64,000 nt of DNA from Saksenaea vasiformis B4078 (lineage: Eukaryota > Mucoromycota > Mucoromycetes > Mucorales > Saksenaeaceae): assembly GCA_000697055.1 (NCBI GenBank), contig JNDT01001905.1, forward strand, positions 1 through 64,000, read 5' to 3'. The notes below the pieces were generated by a model. The model saw only the letters and a list, made by a program, of their open reading frames with translations, did not search any database and had not been told where the DNA came from. A program made the translations under genes and the position numbers. Shown piece after piece: positions 23,884 through 34,847 of the stretch (position 1 is the stretch's first letter; each line of letters opens with the position of its first letter).

Positions 23884-24584
23884 ATGCAACCGCAAACGAT
23901 CGCGCTGCTGACGGCCGGCATTACCATTGCCAGTCTTGGCTATTTGGTTTATTTCGACCATAAACGGCGCAACGATCCCAGCTTTCGAAGGAAACTGAGT
24001 ATATATCATCGATAAAAAGCTCGTATTTTTCTTTTTTGAGTTTATATTCATTCAATGCATCCCAGGACGCGAACGTAAAATGGCTGCTAAGGCTGCCAAG
24101 GAATCAAAGGAAGAAAAGACCAAAGCAACCGTAAACTTGGTTCAGGCCGTTCTTGCAGCCGCTGCCATGGAGACCTATCCAACGTCACCTCCAGAAAAGG
24201 AAAAGTATTTCATGGCCCAAGTTGCTGCTGGTGAAGAGTTATGTGCTAAAGGTAGGGAGTAGATTATCCGTAGAAGTAAAAGCAAGCAAAGAAACAAACT
24301 GATCATCGGGATAAAATGAATTAGGCCAAGACTTCTATAATGATGCAGTGCTTCCCTTCTACAAGGCCTTGAAGGTTTATCCTGCACCAATGGAACTGTT
24401 AATGATCTATCAAAAAACTGTTCCTGAACCCGTATTCCAAGTTATTGTGAATATTATGGCAATTGAGGTAAACTCTTTAAACAGCATATACAGATGACTT
24501 ATCTCAATGCAGCAACAAGCGGCTGGCTCCCAAGAAACTCAGCAGCAATCTCCTCCCGAAGAAATCGAGATCCCGGTCGAATAA
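23884..24584 (+). CDS. tom20: Mitochondrial import receptor subunit Tom20
   Basis: Four exons, 23884-23998, 24066-24251, 24325-24467 and 24513-24584, give 171 aa. The N-terminal anchor is TIALLTAGITIASLGYLVYF, followed by the family motif FDHKRRNDPSFRRKLRRERK. The soluble receptor domain runs from KATVNLVQAV through EKYFMAQVAAGEELCAKGQ and FYKALKVYPAPMELLMIY to a QQAAGSQ-rich, acidic C-terminus. Tom20 recognises amphipathic presequences at the outer membrane and passes them to the TOM pore. The length is typical for fungi. Confidence 0.95.
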
Positions 24585-24740
24585 GTTAAAACCATAATCA
24601 AATTAGGAATTTTGGTTGTCCTTGATGGATAATAAGCCGATTTATACGATAAATATAGAGAAAATTCGCCATAACTGAATAGTATATAGTAAATGATGGG
24701 CTGAAAATAGTGTGGAGTTTGCTCAAGGGATCCTAGTTTT

Positions 24741-24766
24741 ATCATTTATCATTTATCATTTATCAT
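24741..24766. repeat. 7-bp microrepeat (ATCATTT)
   Basis: Three full units and part of a fourth lie between the convergent Tom20 and MT-A70 genes. The rest of 24585-24907 holds only 3' flanks. Confidence 0.85.
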
Positions 24767-24907
24767 CTAGAAGTATGTCGTAAAATGACAGATATGTCAT
24801 AATCTCGCCATGAAAACATGCAGGAAAATAAGCTAAACGCAATGGAAGTCATTGTTGATAGATTCTAGTTCTAATCTTTTGTACAGTTGCATGCAATTGT
24901 GGGAAAA

Positions 24908-27717
24908 TCAAATGGAGTCTTGATTATTGGTCTGGCACTGTTCCGTTGTTGCGGCGTTCACGATACATTCTTGTGCGTTTTTCCTTTGATGGAACGCGAT
25001 CCATCCTTCTCGTCTGGGTGATGCACTCTTGGCCCATCTGTTGGTTATGAAAGCTTAGCAACGTAGATACAATAATGTAGACTTACAGTTCCAGAAATCG
25101 ACCCCGCTTAATGTCCTCGTCATATCCTGCCCGTGGAAGAAGTGTTTCAATCATATCATATACAGCTGGTGGTTTTGGCTCCGTGTATTCTAAAAGATTA
25201 GTTAGTTATCATGCGATGAATCTTCTTTTATCAAACCTTGATCGATCCACTGACTTCGAGGTAACTCGAAATCAATGATTACGTCTGCTGAACGTTGATG
25301 CCGTAATTCGAATCCGTCACCCTAGTAATTATCGTCAGCGCCTGATATGCCACCTAAAAGAGCGACCTTTTTAAACATCAGGAGGATCTCCTTAGCTGAA
25401 CTGATGTAAGGGCTGGGCTGATCAAGCTGTACGTTATTAATCGATTTCTTAAACCAGACCAGGTTTTCCACGTATCTACAATCTTGGCTACGTTTGAATA
25501 CGTCTTTAACACGGATTTATACATACTGATAGTTGACATCATTCTCACCACGTCTGCCTGAATAAGTTTATGCGTCCAAATAAATATAAGTCCCGCAGAC
25601 ATATGCTCCACAACTTTTTCGAGCAGTTCGGCCTGAACAGCAGTTAACAAGGTATAAATATCTCTTATAATACTTACCACATTTTTTAAATTCCAGCTAC
25701 AGCGACCGTCGTTACGTCCATCGTTGATGTAAAACTCCCATGGTGGATCTACGAGTATTCCTTCCAGCGGGGATTGCCTCGCTTCCGTTTGATCTTGTGC
25801 TAATAATGATTCCAGAATGCTAGTAGAATCCATCATATCGTCCAACTCGTAGTAGTGCACGCGTTCTTCATCAATTCTCCTGGATTTTAATACCGAAAGC
25901 GGTGTAATTTGCTTGACGCCACTGTACAAGTCATTGGGTATACGAACATTGGAAATGATTTCATCAGGGGTATCGACCTTCACCTTTTTAACACCGGTAA
26001 AAAAACGTGAGAGTGATGCCTGAGTACGGCCAGCCGCTTTTGGCTGATCGTTGCTTTCGCTAGTTGACAACACTTTTTGTGGCGATCTTCTCGTTAAAAG
26101 CCTAGGAGAATGTCAATACATTGTGTAAATAACTAGTTTCTTACATCTCAGTAGTTGCAAGACCTTGACGCCATTGTTGTTTGGCATGCCAGTAGGCTTC
26201 GCGTGTTTTCGGATCAAGGTAAGGCCTGGTTGCTCAAGTGATAAGCGACACGTTTCGGTTGTTGCTGGCTTACCTCATAAACTCTCTAAACTTCTCCAGC
26301 TTCTCAGACCAATCTTTCTCCCAGTCATACTTTGATCCTTTGAGGTGAGCTTGTTCCGGTTCGGCGCCTTCCATCATAATAAAATCATCATCGTCGTCGA
26401 TAAATCTAGCGGGCTTCTGTTTTTTAACAAGATCGCCGATGTTGGATTTCCTTGGTGTAACAGTTTTTGCTACTCGTGGGGCAGCTTTTGCTCTTGGCGC
26501 TGCAGCGGGTTTGGATGTCGCGCTGTCAATCAACGAATGTGAGCCTGTGGTATAACTTCTTTGTTCTTACCTTCCGTTACGACCATGGAACTCCTTAAGC
26601 CAAAGCTCCACATCCCGCTCCACTTTCTTTACATCCTCGTCTTGCCATTCTGGACCAAGTTCAGTTGTCGGTATTTCTCCTGTAGGAGCTCGTTCTTTAT
26701 GAATCTGCTTCAGCTTTCCGTCCACCATCGCATACGAATCGTCCTTGAGTTTTTTGTCGCTCACAAGCTTCCGATAGTAGTTCATGCATTGGTAGCCCAC
26801 CTGAACACTTATGTTAAGTCGTGGCTTCTACAATATGTCTTACTCTATGCGGTATGCCCTTGCTAAACAATCCCCATGATGCACCTATCTTCCATCCTCG
26901 CGAAATCCACTCATTGTATCTCTCCATGAATGATTTATGTTCGTCCCTAGACCAACCACCATTACGCTGGCCTTCGCCAGGCACTGCAGATGACCCAATT
27001 AAATAACCTGCGTTTGACTTGTTCAGTCACCTTACCAACAAATCGGTAGTAATACCCTTCCGGGTTCTGTTTCCAATATGTCATCAGACCTGAGAAATAC
27101 ATCTGCTCTTAGACTCACCAGGTACCTGCCTTCCCATGCTTTAATTCGTGAACCTTGCCAATCCTTGACGCAAGACCGTACAAATACATCTTCTCCGACC
27201 ATTTTTTTCTTCTTGGGTATCGCATCTGAGACAGAAAGTGATTCCAGCATTGGCGTTGTCTGTTCAATAGCGTCTACTGTCACCAGCTCTGAATCAACTT
27301 CTTTCCCGATGCTGATCGATCGGGCCTGCGGTCTACTGTTTCCCTCATCTTCATGACAGTTATCCTCGTTCCGCGATTTTTTTGCCTCTTGCTCAATGTC
27401 AATCACCTGCTGCCAGAACGAATCGTCCATATCATCATCATCCATTTGTCGCGCAATGTCGGAAGTGTCAGATACAGGTTTCTCATCATCAGCTATCACC
27501 GAATGCTCTGAGACAGATCTAGATGCCTACTTGTACGATCGCTATAAGATTGACGTATTTGCATCTAGAAGAGATTGTGTACCTCACTCGGCTGAAGACC
27601 ATTACTATTATCGGTAGACGTCGTTTTCTCTTCTGCGCATTCTGATAGTTTTCGCTTTTTTGAAATAGAAAGACTCAATACATTCACAGGTTTTGGGGGA
27701 GTCGATTCCCAATTCAT
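24908..27717 (-). CDS. MT-A70 family adenine methyltransferase with SANT/Myb domain and PCNA box
   Basis: One long exon chain: 27588-27717, about 27160-27507, about 27089-27036, 26844-27007, 26571-26800, 26274-26522, 26145-26225, 25678-26101, 25527-25632, 25367-25482, 25237-25321, 25087-25189 and 24908-25037; about 740 aa. The N-terminus is charged. A SANT/Myb-like domain follows (GGWSRDEHKSFMERYNEW, WGLFSKGIPHRVGYQC). Next is QASLSRFF (25999-26022), a perfect PIP box. The catalytic domain has ILVDPPWEFY (DPPW at 25738-25749), RYVENLVWFKKS, RHQRSADVII and GRFLELWAK..RREGW, as in MT-A70 enzymes. These methylate adenine N6 in DNA (MTA1/AMT type) or RNA. The second junction, near 27089-27190, has two equally good solutions. 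Confidence 0.8.
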
Positions 27718-27729
27718 AGTTGGCGCAGA

Positions 27730-27778
27730 AAAAGGGACTCGAGACGCGATGCACGCGTCGCGTCTCAAAAAAGGGACC
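27730..27778. promoter_or_regulatory. Inverted repeat containing an MluI cell-cycle-type site
   Basis: GAGACGCGA and TCGCGTCTC form a perfect 9-bp inverted repeat (27741-27766) with spacer TGCACGCG. The centre holds ACGCGT (27753-27758), the MCB core bound by MBF at G1/S genes in fungi. The dyad is flanked by direct repeats AAAAAGGGAC. It starts about 25 bp upstream of the MT-A70 ATG (minus strand). A promoter role is inference. Confidence 0.55.
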
Positions 27779-28607
27779 GTGTTCACCGGATATTCAAATT
27801 GCCGCGAATAGATTGATCGTAAGTGGCATGAAGGAAAGTCTTTCCACAACTAGTCAAGCTTGGCGTAGGATTGAATATCTAAAAACGAGTGGTGGGCTGC
27901 AATATCTATGAATTTTTATAACTCACAGTACAAAATTCGCTCGGGTATGGGTATAACATTTAGGTAGAAGCGTTGCTCATAGTGATACGCGTAAGCAGCA
28001 TAATAGCACGAGTTCACTTTATAATGCTACGGAGATGTACATATTAGAGAAGCATATACGATTTTCCCCTGCGGTTCACGAGGCAATTAATTTTGAATCT
28101 TGGGCTGAAGGCTTCAGTAGGCTATCAGCGCGGAGACATCCTTATTGTATTGAAGCAGAAGCATCACGCATGAAAGGACAGCTACTGAATCCAGTGTATG
28201 CAATTGGTAACCACTAGCCAGATAGTGCAATACGTGCAAGTGGTATACCACCGAGGGGTGCGCTTTTAATGCCTATATGGTTTCTACTGCAGATATCGTA
28301 TCTATTGCCGCACACGCCAGAAAAGTCGAATAAAAAGTACGCCATATTTACTACCGCTATGCAAGGGCTCATACTGCTCCATCCACGTTGCGTGAATATG
28401 ATGCATATGGAGAGGGGACCGTGACTCCACCGGAACGTTATTCGGATGTTCGATAGCCATTTCTTATCAAAAAGTCTCCAAGGTTTGGTTTCTCTATCGC
28501 TATGAGTAAACAAAGGTGATAACCGAATGACAAAAGAGAGCCAGTTATAAGGCTATGGAAGCCCAACCATAAATTAACCTACACATATCACATCAAAATT
28601 GGTATAT
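27779..28607. other. Intergenic
   Basis: It lies between the start of the MT-A70 gene and the stop of VPS25. No gene is supported. Confidence 0.4.
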
Positions 28608-29424
28608 TTATTGTGATCCAAAGAATTTAACACCCATATCATCCTCTGAAGAACCCTTGAAAAGTTGGGCAACGCCACGCTTGACTAAAATATTCAATGC
28701 TTTAATCAGAACCCCTTTATCCATCTCGTAAAATTCTTTGAACCTTGTCAGCATGCCAATTCTTTTCATTAGGTGTACTTTACCTTCCCCTTCTGCTAGT
28801 TCACCATGTGCAATTTCGTACACCGTAACGATATCGTTATTCATGCCGCTTTGATTAACCTATAAACCAACGTAAGCTATCTGAAAAGTGCTGGTGACCC
28901 TCCACGTACCCAATTCCAGATGATGTTAGCCCAATCATCCGGTTTACGCCAATAGATCCATGCTCGAGTCTTTGGCCCCTTTGATCCGCCCTCCCATTCC
29001 GCCACACCTAACAAAAAAAAGCAAAAGAGCCTCAGACGACTACCACCATCCTTACTGTTGATTAATCTTACCTTGCTTTACCATTTCGTCAATAATCTCT
29101 TGCAGTGTTGCAAATGATAATCGTCCTATGAAATTATCAGTATCTAACATTTTATCCAGCGGCGTACTTTTTATTTGTGTGTTCTCAAAGAGTTCCGAGC
29201 CTCCTGGAACAGTCATTTCGTGGAGGTCAATTAAAAACATGCGACGATGTCGTGTATAACTCAAAATCAGATCAGACCATTGCGCAACTTGGCTGCGCCA
29301 AGTCGCCTCTGTTGGCTGCCGTCTTTTTTGCAGGACTTGAGATCGCGACAAAAAACGTCTAGGCTTACGTGTAGAGTGGTGGGAAGTCATGCATAGAAGG
29401 GAATCGGAACTCTGTTTGTTTCAT
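28608..29424 (-). CDS. vps25: ESCRT-II subunit VPS25
   Basis: Exons 29369-29424, 29168-29322, 29072-29125, 28910-29007 and 28608-28859 join in phase to 204 aa. The N-terminal FRFPSMHDFPPLYTRQP is the conserved FPPFFT.QP entry that holds the ESCRT-II core. The first winged helix follows (QWSDLILSY, LFENTQIKRRLSFATL), then the linker RAWIYWRKPDDWANIIWNWV, and the second winged helix ends GVKFF, which contacts Vps20. ESCRT-II sorts ubiquitinated cargo at endosomes. Length equals yeast Vps25 (about 200 aa). Confidence 0.95.
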
Positions 29425-29663
29425 CGTGGCCAAAGGGAAAGAACAATCTCGATGAGACGAGAAAAGCTTAGTCGGAATTTTGCTTTCTGTGGTTTTCTCC
29501 GACTGAACGTAATTGCTTTCAGCATAACTCATAGAAGAGAAACGAATATACCAGCCATATAAAGAAAACTAGAGCACCTGCTTAATTACTGATATAGCAG
29601 GGAAGAAAAACAGACGAACGCTCTATTTTCTATAATTTTTTTTTCTTTATTGGTTTAAGCGTA

Positions 29664-30176
29664 TCAGATACCAAGGTATGGAAGTTCTTCTTGTATTCCA
29701 ATAGCACTGTAACAGAGAAAGAGAGGGCAAGGAATTAGAGATTTGTGTCTCTGTAGCTTTGGATACTTACTTTCGATAAGGATAGATCTCCCACCTTTCC
29801 CAAACTTTACCAAGAGTGTATGGATCATTTCTAATACGCTCTTCCAGAGCTTCTTGCGATTCAGCTCGGCAAAGCATAAAGCTCCCAACCATTTTTCGAT
29901 TCTATTACGTCGTGTCAGTCACGATCTTTGTATCTCTATCAAATTACATCATGATCATCAAAGAGAGCTCCTCCGCAAACCAGATATCCTTCGTCTTTAG
30001 CGATCCTCGCAGAGGCCAGATGAGATTCACGCGTGGCCATACGGCGTGCTAGCGCTTCATCGTCTGTATAATCGTGAATAACGACAACAAATTGTTTTCT
30101 TGTATCCGCTGCTGTTTCATAAAACAAAATTCAATTAATGAGTATTGATCGGTTTGATATACGAACTGCTGCTCAT
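29664..30176 (-). CDS. YciI-like (YCII domain) small protein
   Basis: Exons 30167-30176 (tentative), 29948-30111, 29771-29901 and 29664-29706 give 115 aa. The single domain reads KQFVVVIHDYTDDEALARR, HLASARIAKDEGYLVCGGAL, MVGSFMLCRAES, NDPYTLGKVWERWEIYPYR. It includes the R..HL histidine region, the GG turn and the DPY motif of the YCII ferredoxin-like fold. Members are often annotated as dehydratase- or dioxygenase-like, but their reactions are mostly unknown. The first coding exon (ATGAGCAGCA) is inferred, because the next exon has no ATG in frame. Confidence 0.8.
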
Positions 30177-32180
30177 TAGAGTGTCTGAGAGTGTAAGACA
30201 GACTCAAGCTTGCTGGTTAATTTATAAAAACAGCAGAGAACGGACATAAGTCCTGGAGAGCGCGTTCGGCAGAATAAAGAGCCGGTCTCACTTTCTGCAG
30301 CAAGCTACTGCGCCTCATGCAATGTGCCAACTGCGTACGAGCTATTCCCACACGAATAACTAACATAAATAGTGGTGCTTGCGGAGGCCATTTTCATAAA
30401 AAGTGATACATGTAGGTAATTGGGAAAAGCCAATCTGAGAAAATGGCTAGAAATTGCGCGAGATAGAACGACATACGGAATAGTGTCAACAACGACGGAA
30501 AATGGTTGATTGGTAAAGAATGGTAATCATGCTTCCATTATCTGACGCTGTACGGTCGTAATGCCGTATCACCGAGTCTCCGATATAAGCTGTTACGCAA
30601 AAGATGTTTAAATAGTTGAGGCACGTGGCTCCACCACTATGGGACAAAAAGGCGCGTAGCAGCGATCGATGAAACATGCTGAATTTATGTTTTGCGTATC
30701 TATTTCTTTTTACTCAATCGGGTTATCATTTTTATCGTGAAGAGGACAATGAACAAACTAAGAAGGTTTCGAAGGCGACGATTTCTATATTCATAACGCA
30801 ATACTGACCGTGGAGCACAAGGCAACAGCAGCAAGATTGGTGGGATCTGGAAGATATCAGGGGGAAGTCTGAAGAAGAAACTTGAGAACGGTACATTAGG
30901 CATCATCCTTCGCTTGTAATAGCACACACAGATTCGGTAATGATATCTTTACTCATGGAACTGTTGCTAATGGTGTCGTTAGTACAACCGTGTATTTAAC
31001 ATTTCCAGAGACTTTCTCGTCTAAGGATCTCTGCGGATAGTTGAAGTTGTGAGACTTTGGTGATAGCTCTGATGCTATCGAGTGTTGGGTAAGTGGCAGG
31101 ACACAGCGATGACTTCAATTCTTTTCCAGGAACGCTCTTGTTTGAATTCAGATGTTTCTTTATGATTTTTACAAGCTTTCTCAGCTGCCATAACTACCTT
31201 GGATCGAAATTTACGCGATTCAATCAATGTTGCCAGACGGTCATTCTACGTTCTAATAGATTTTCTTTGAAGTACCTGTGATCTGGAAATCTTTTTTTTT
31301 TTCGCTGACGAACTCAGACTCCACATTTTTCAAGCAATGACTTTTACGCGCCGGAGAGCGTGACATTGGACACTCTGGAGTCTGGAAAACTTCTTCTAGT
31401 CCTTCTTCTTATATACTCCATGGGAGAGTTGTCAATGGCTTCTATACATCTGGAGGAGTTTTCATGGGCTTAGTTCTCTGAATAATGGCGGATGTAACTA
31501 CCATTTGATATTTTAGTAGACTGTTAGATGTCAAATCTGATCTTTTGCGCATGCCCTTGCCCTGCACTCTATCGGAAAAATACTTGAACCTGACATTATC
31601 ACTTCGTCATACCACAAAAGCTGACCACAGCTTAATTAATGTATTTTATTTGTCGACTCTACTCTACAAATGCACCAACTATCATCAGTTACGTGTCATA
31701 AGGAACAGTGCCGATACTACACTATTATACTTCTTTGCATATATCTAGATGAAATTCTAGATTGTATGTAAAGAATAGAATACGGGACCGAGTGTTGTCG
31801 ACACATAACCCTGCGTATTCATGGGAGGCGACTGATCCCAAAAGATCATAATCCGTGTTCTACCCTCTAAACCCTCGCAGATGATTTATGCAGAATGTAG
31901 GCGTCTTTTTCCAACCTTTTTCACACCTTAATCCAACGTGTTTATGGAAGACGATTAAGAGTATGGAATTTGCTTGGCCTTCTTCGACTCGGTGATAGGA
32001 AAAACTTGTCTTTTCAATTGTCTTTTTCCGTAACAGCAAAAATTCCAAAAAATGGCAGCCAATAAGATTACAGAAAATGGTCCTTATTTAATGAGTAACT
32101 CTGGGGTCGAAGCTGATTTTCAGTCTCAAACGAAAATCCAGCATTTTTTTTTTCCTTCCGCGTTTGTTCTTGTTGTCAGA
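30177..32180. other. Intergenic
   Basis: It contains the divergent promoters of the YciI-like gene and the gene at 32181. No other gene is supported. A pyrimidine-rich tract with an AG at 32178-32179 directly precedes the ATG at 32181, so an upstream non-coding exon is possible. Confidence 0.4.
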
Positions 32181-33242
32181 ATGACACAGCCTTTCATGGA
32201 TGGCGTGAGTTATGGACTTCCAGCCGTCCCTATCAAATCCGAAGCTTCCAGACGTTACGTGCAATGGAAAGATGAAGATGTCCGACTATTGTTGACAGAT
32301 CTTGAACAGCCAGGACATTACGAGAAGTGGAGGGCCAATAAGTCGGGTTATAGTAAACGAGTAGCCGAGGAGGTGTTCAGAAATATAATGTATCACGAAG
32401 CTATCAAGTTCAAAGTGCGTTGGCTGGAGTCCAGATTTCGTCGCTGGGAGGCACAACTGACTTTGCCTGAGATTCAACAAGATGAACAGATGAAAGCAGA
32501 AATTCAGGGTAATGAAATTATCGGGGTATTGAAAGGGGGCATAATTCATTTGTACACCTTTAGAAAAGATGCACAAGGAATTCCCTTTTTATGATCAATG
32601 CAAGAGAATCTTTGATGCGTCACCCATTCCTATTTCTTCTTCTTCTTCTACAACGTCTGTTGAGCCCACCACGACCTTTCCAACCACCCCTATTACCACT
32701 GCTAGCTCCTCTATCAATACCTCTATTACCACTCCTACAACCACTATTGGAGCTCCCACTCCCGCTTCTATAGAAAATTCTTCAGCGAGTCCACCCACCG
32801 TAACTCTGGATACACATCGCCCTCCCGCGGATACAGTTATAACCTCTCGACCCACAACAGAACAAGAAAACGCCCATTCCACGATATCATCAGCAACGAC
32901 TGCACCAACATCTTTACCACAAACACAATCTCCATCGAGTGCTGCATTAGCCTCGACAAGTATACTGGCGTCTACCGACCCAAATAGTTTTGTGTCATAT
33001 AAACGAAGAAAAACTACGTAAGTAGAGAAATCTTCCTCGATCATGGTCTAACGTGATATCGGGACAGCCACCGAATTACAGATGGGATTGCCGAAGAAAG
33101 AAGATTAAAAGTAATGGATATGGAACTACAGGTCAAGAAAATGGAACACGAAGAAAGAATGCAGCAAATGAAGCTGGAACAACTAAGATTGGAGATCGAA
33201 TTGGAAAAGCTGAGACGATCTGCCGCACCTTCTGCCGAATAA
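32181..33242 (+). CDS. SANT/trihelix-like DNA-binding protein with C-terminal coiled coil
   Basis: Exons 32181-32508, 32564-33017 and 33068-33242 give 318 aa. The N-terminal domain (YVQWKDEDVRLLLTDL, then VRWLESRFRRWEAQ) has the spaced tryptophans of Myb/SANT or trihelix folds. The middle is a low-complexity Ser/Thr/Pro linker of about 130 aa. The C-terminus is a charged coiled coil (KKMEHEERMQQMKLEQLRLE). This layout is common in Mucoromycota, where such domains often derive from transposons. I infer sequence-specific DNA binding and dimerisation. An upstream ATG at 32052 is open in frame, but a poly-T/AG tract between makes the later start more likely. Confidence 0.7.
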
Positions 33243-33409
33243 ATAATAATAATAAAAAAGGAAGGGACGGTGGGCAGAAAGTAAATACTCCACCTAATCC
33301 AAGTTTCACACAACACAGCACTTTGTTACGAACACTGTTATTAAAAATCAAAAAAAGAAAAAAAGGCACCCACGCAAATACATAGCATAACACGTGTAGT
33401 GTCTTTTGT

Positions 33410-33915
33410 TTAACGGTAAGACTTCTGGTAGCGTGCACGGGCACCGGGACCACCGAACTTCTTGGGTTCGCAACGACGGGGATCGGCAACGAGAAGGGTA
33501 CGGTCGTACTGAACAAGGATTTCCTTGATTTCCTTCTTGGCAGCCTCATCGACAAACTTCTGGTAGAAAGCAACAATGGCCTTGGCAAGGGCCTGACGAA
33601 TGGCATAGACCTGCGAAGTGTGACCACCACCCTGAACACGGATTCTGATATCGACATTGGAGAAACGTTCCTCGCCGAGCAAAAGAATGACTTCGTAAAC
33701 CTTGAACTTCAAAATCTCGGGTTCCAAAAGCTCAAGAGGAGAACCGTTCACACGGATAAGACCTCGTCCGCGCTTGCAGTGAGCGACGGCAGTGGCGGTT
33801 TTCTAAGTGAGAACAAGAACATAATCAGCTCTTGTTCAATTGTCCGCATGCGTTTCATCGTTCGAATCGAGTTTATCTACGCTACCTTGCGACCGAAAGT
33901 CTGAACAGCTTCCAT
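33410..33915 (-). CDS. rps16: 40S ribosomal protein uS9 (S16)
   Basis: Exons 33886-33915 and 33410-33802 give 140 aa. The first exon encodes [10 protein letters not shown]; the second starts [20 protein letters not shown]. The family core [20 protein letters not shown] is intact, and the C-terminus [13 protein letters not shown] reaches into the decoding centre and touches P-site tRNA. Codon bias is strong, as in uL2. It is convergent with the SANT-like gene. Confidence 0.97.
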
Positions 33916-34847
33916 AATCGGTTTCTGATTAAATCGATGCATCCATTCATCAGTAATCGGTCGTCTTCGATAACAAAGGTTCTGGATATTACCTTTGGTT
34001 GAAAGGGAGGGAACTCTCTATTCGCCCTTTCTCAATCATACTTCTCCCAAACGGCAAGAACGATCCTACTGCATCTTTTCCGGTCCGCACTTTTATCCGG
34101 GTATCGGAATTTCTCGAGCTAATTTCCGGAGAGACTCCCGCACTTTTGTTCACTGTAGAATTCCAAACTCATCAAAACGAAGAAATATCCTCAAGGGCTA
34201 CATGTATTAAAGAAGTCCTGCTTCTGAGGTTCGCTTCACATTTGGTACATAACCTCAGAGAAAATTCAAAAAAAAAGGATTTTACGCTTCAGCTTGATGA
34301 ATCGTCTCTGAACACACTCGTCCATATACTTGTAGACATGTTGAAAGCACGCCTGGAACACATTCTCTGATTATTGATAGAGTTTATTGACTAGTTACCA
34401 ATCAGTATGAATGATCATCGGTTTGAAATCCTTTTTTACCGCTAGTCTAGAGAAGTACTCTCCTAAAATCCGTTTATGCAAGCGTCGGAGGTGTAAAAGA
34501 CGGTAGGTAACGCTGTGTCATAAGCACTTTGCACTCCTTGTGTGTTATGAGGCAGTGCCACATTTCACAATCTAGGTAGTAACTTGTAGCGTCACACAGA
34601 ATAAAAGCTTATTTGTTGAACATGTTTCCAGAAGCAAATAGCCATCCACTGGGCGGAGATGCCCATCCATGCAAGCTTTAACTTGACGAGTCGGAACAAC
34701 GGCCATGCGTAAAAGACTTACGATGGGCTGCACGTCTATGGAAGTTAGGGCCGCAAACTTCTCAAGTGAAAAAACCTTAAATTAAAGTTCACCCTATAAG
34801 TTACTTAAATACGTGTGGACCTCTGAAATGGTAAAAATTTGCTCTTT
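33916..34847. other. Intergenic, divergent promoters of uS9 and the giant gene
   Basis: An open frame of 123 codons at 33999-34370 (plus) has no motif I recognise and lies in the uS9 promoter region. I leave it as unsupported. Nothing else is seen. Confidence 0.35.

Noticed and set aside
31860..32160. Upstream in-frame ATG at 32052 as the start of the SANT-like gene
   Set aside because: The added residues include a poly-Phe run encoded by a T tract that looks like intron or promoter sequence; ATG 32181 begins the conserved part.
33999..34370. 123-codon plus-strand open frame in the uS9 promoter region
   Set aside because: No motif or splice logic and no neighbour relation; a frame of this length can occur by chance.
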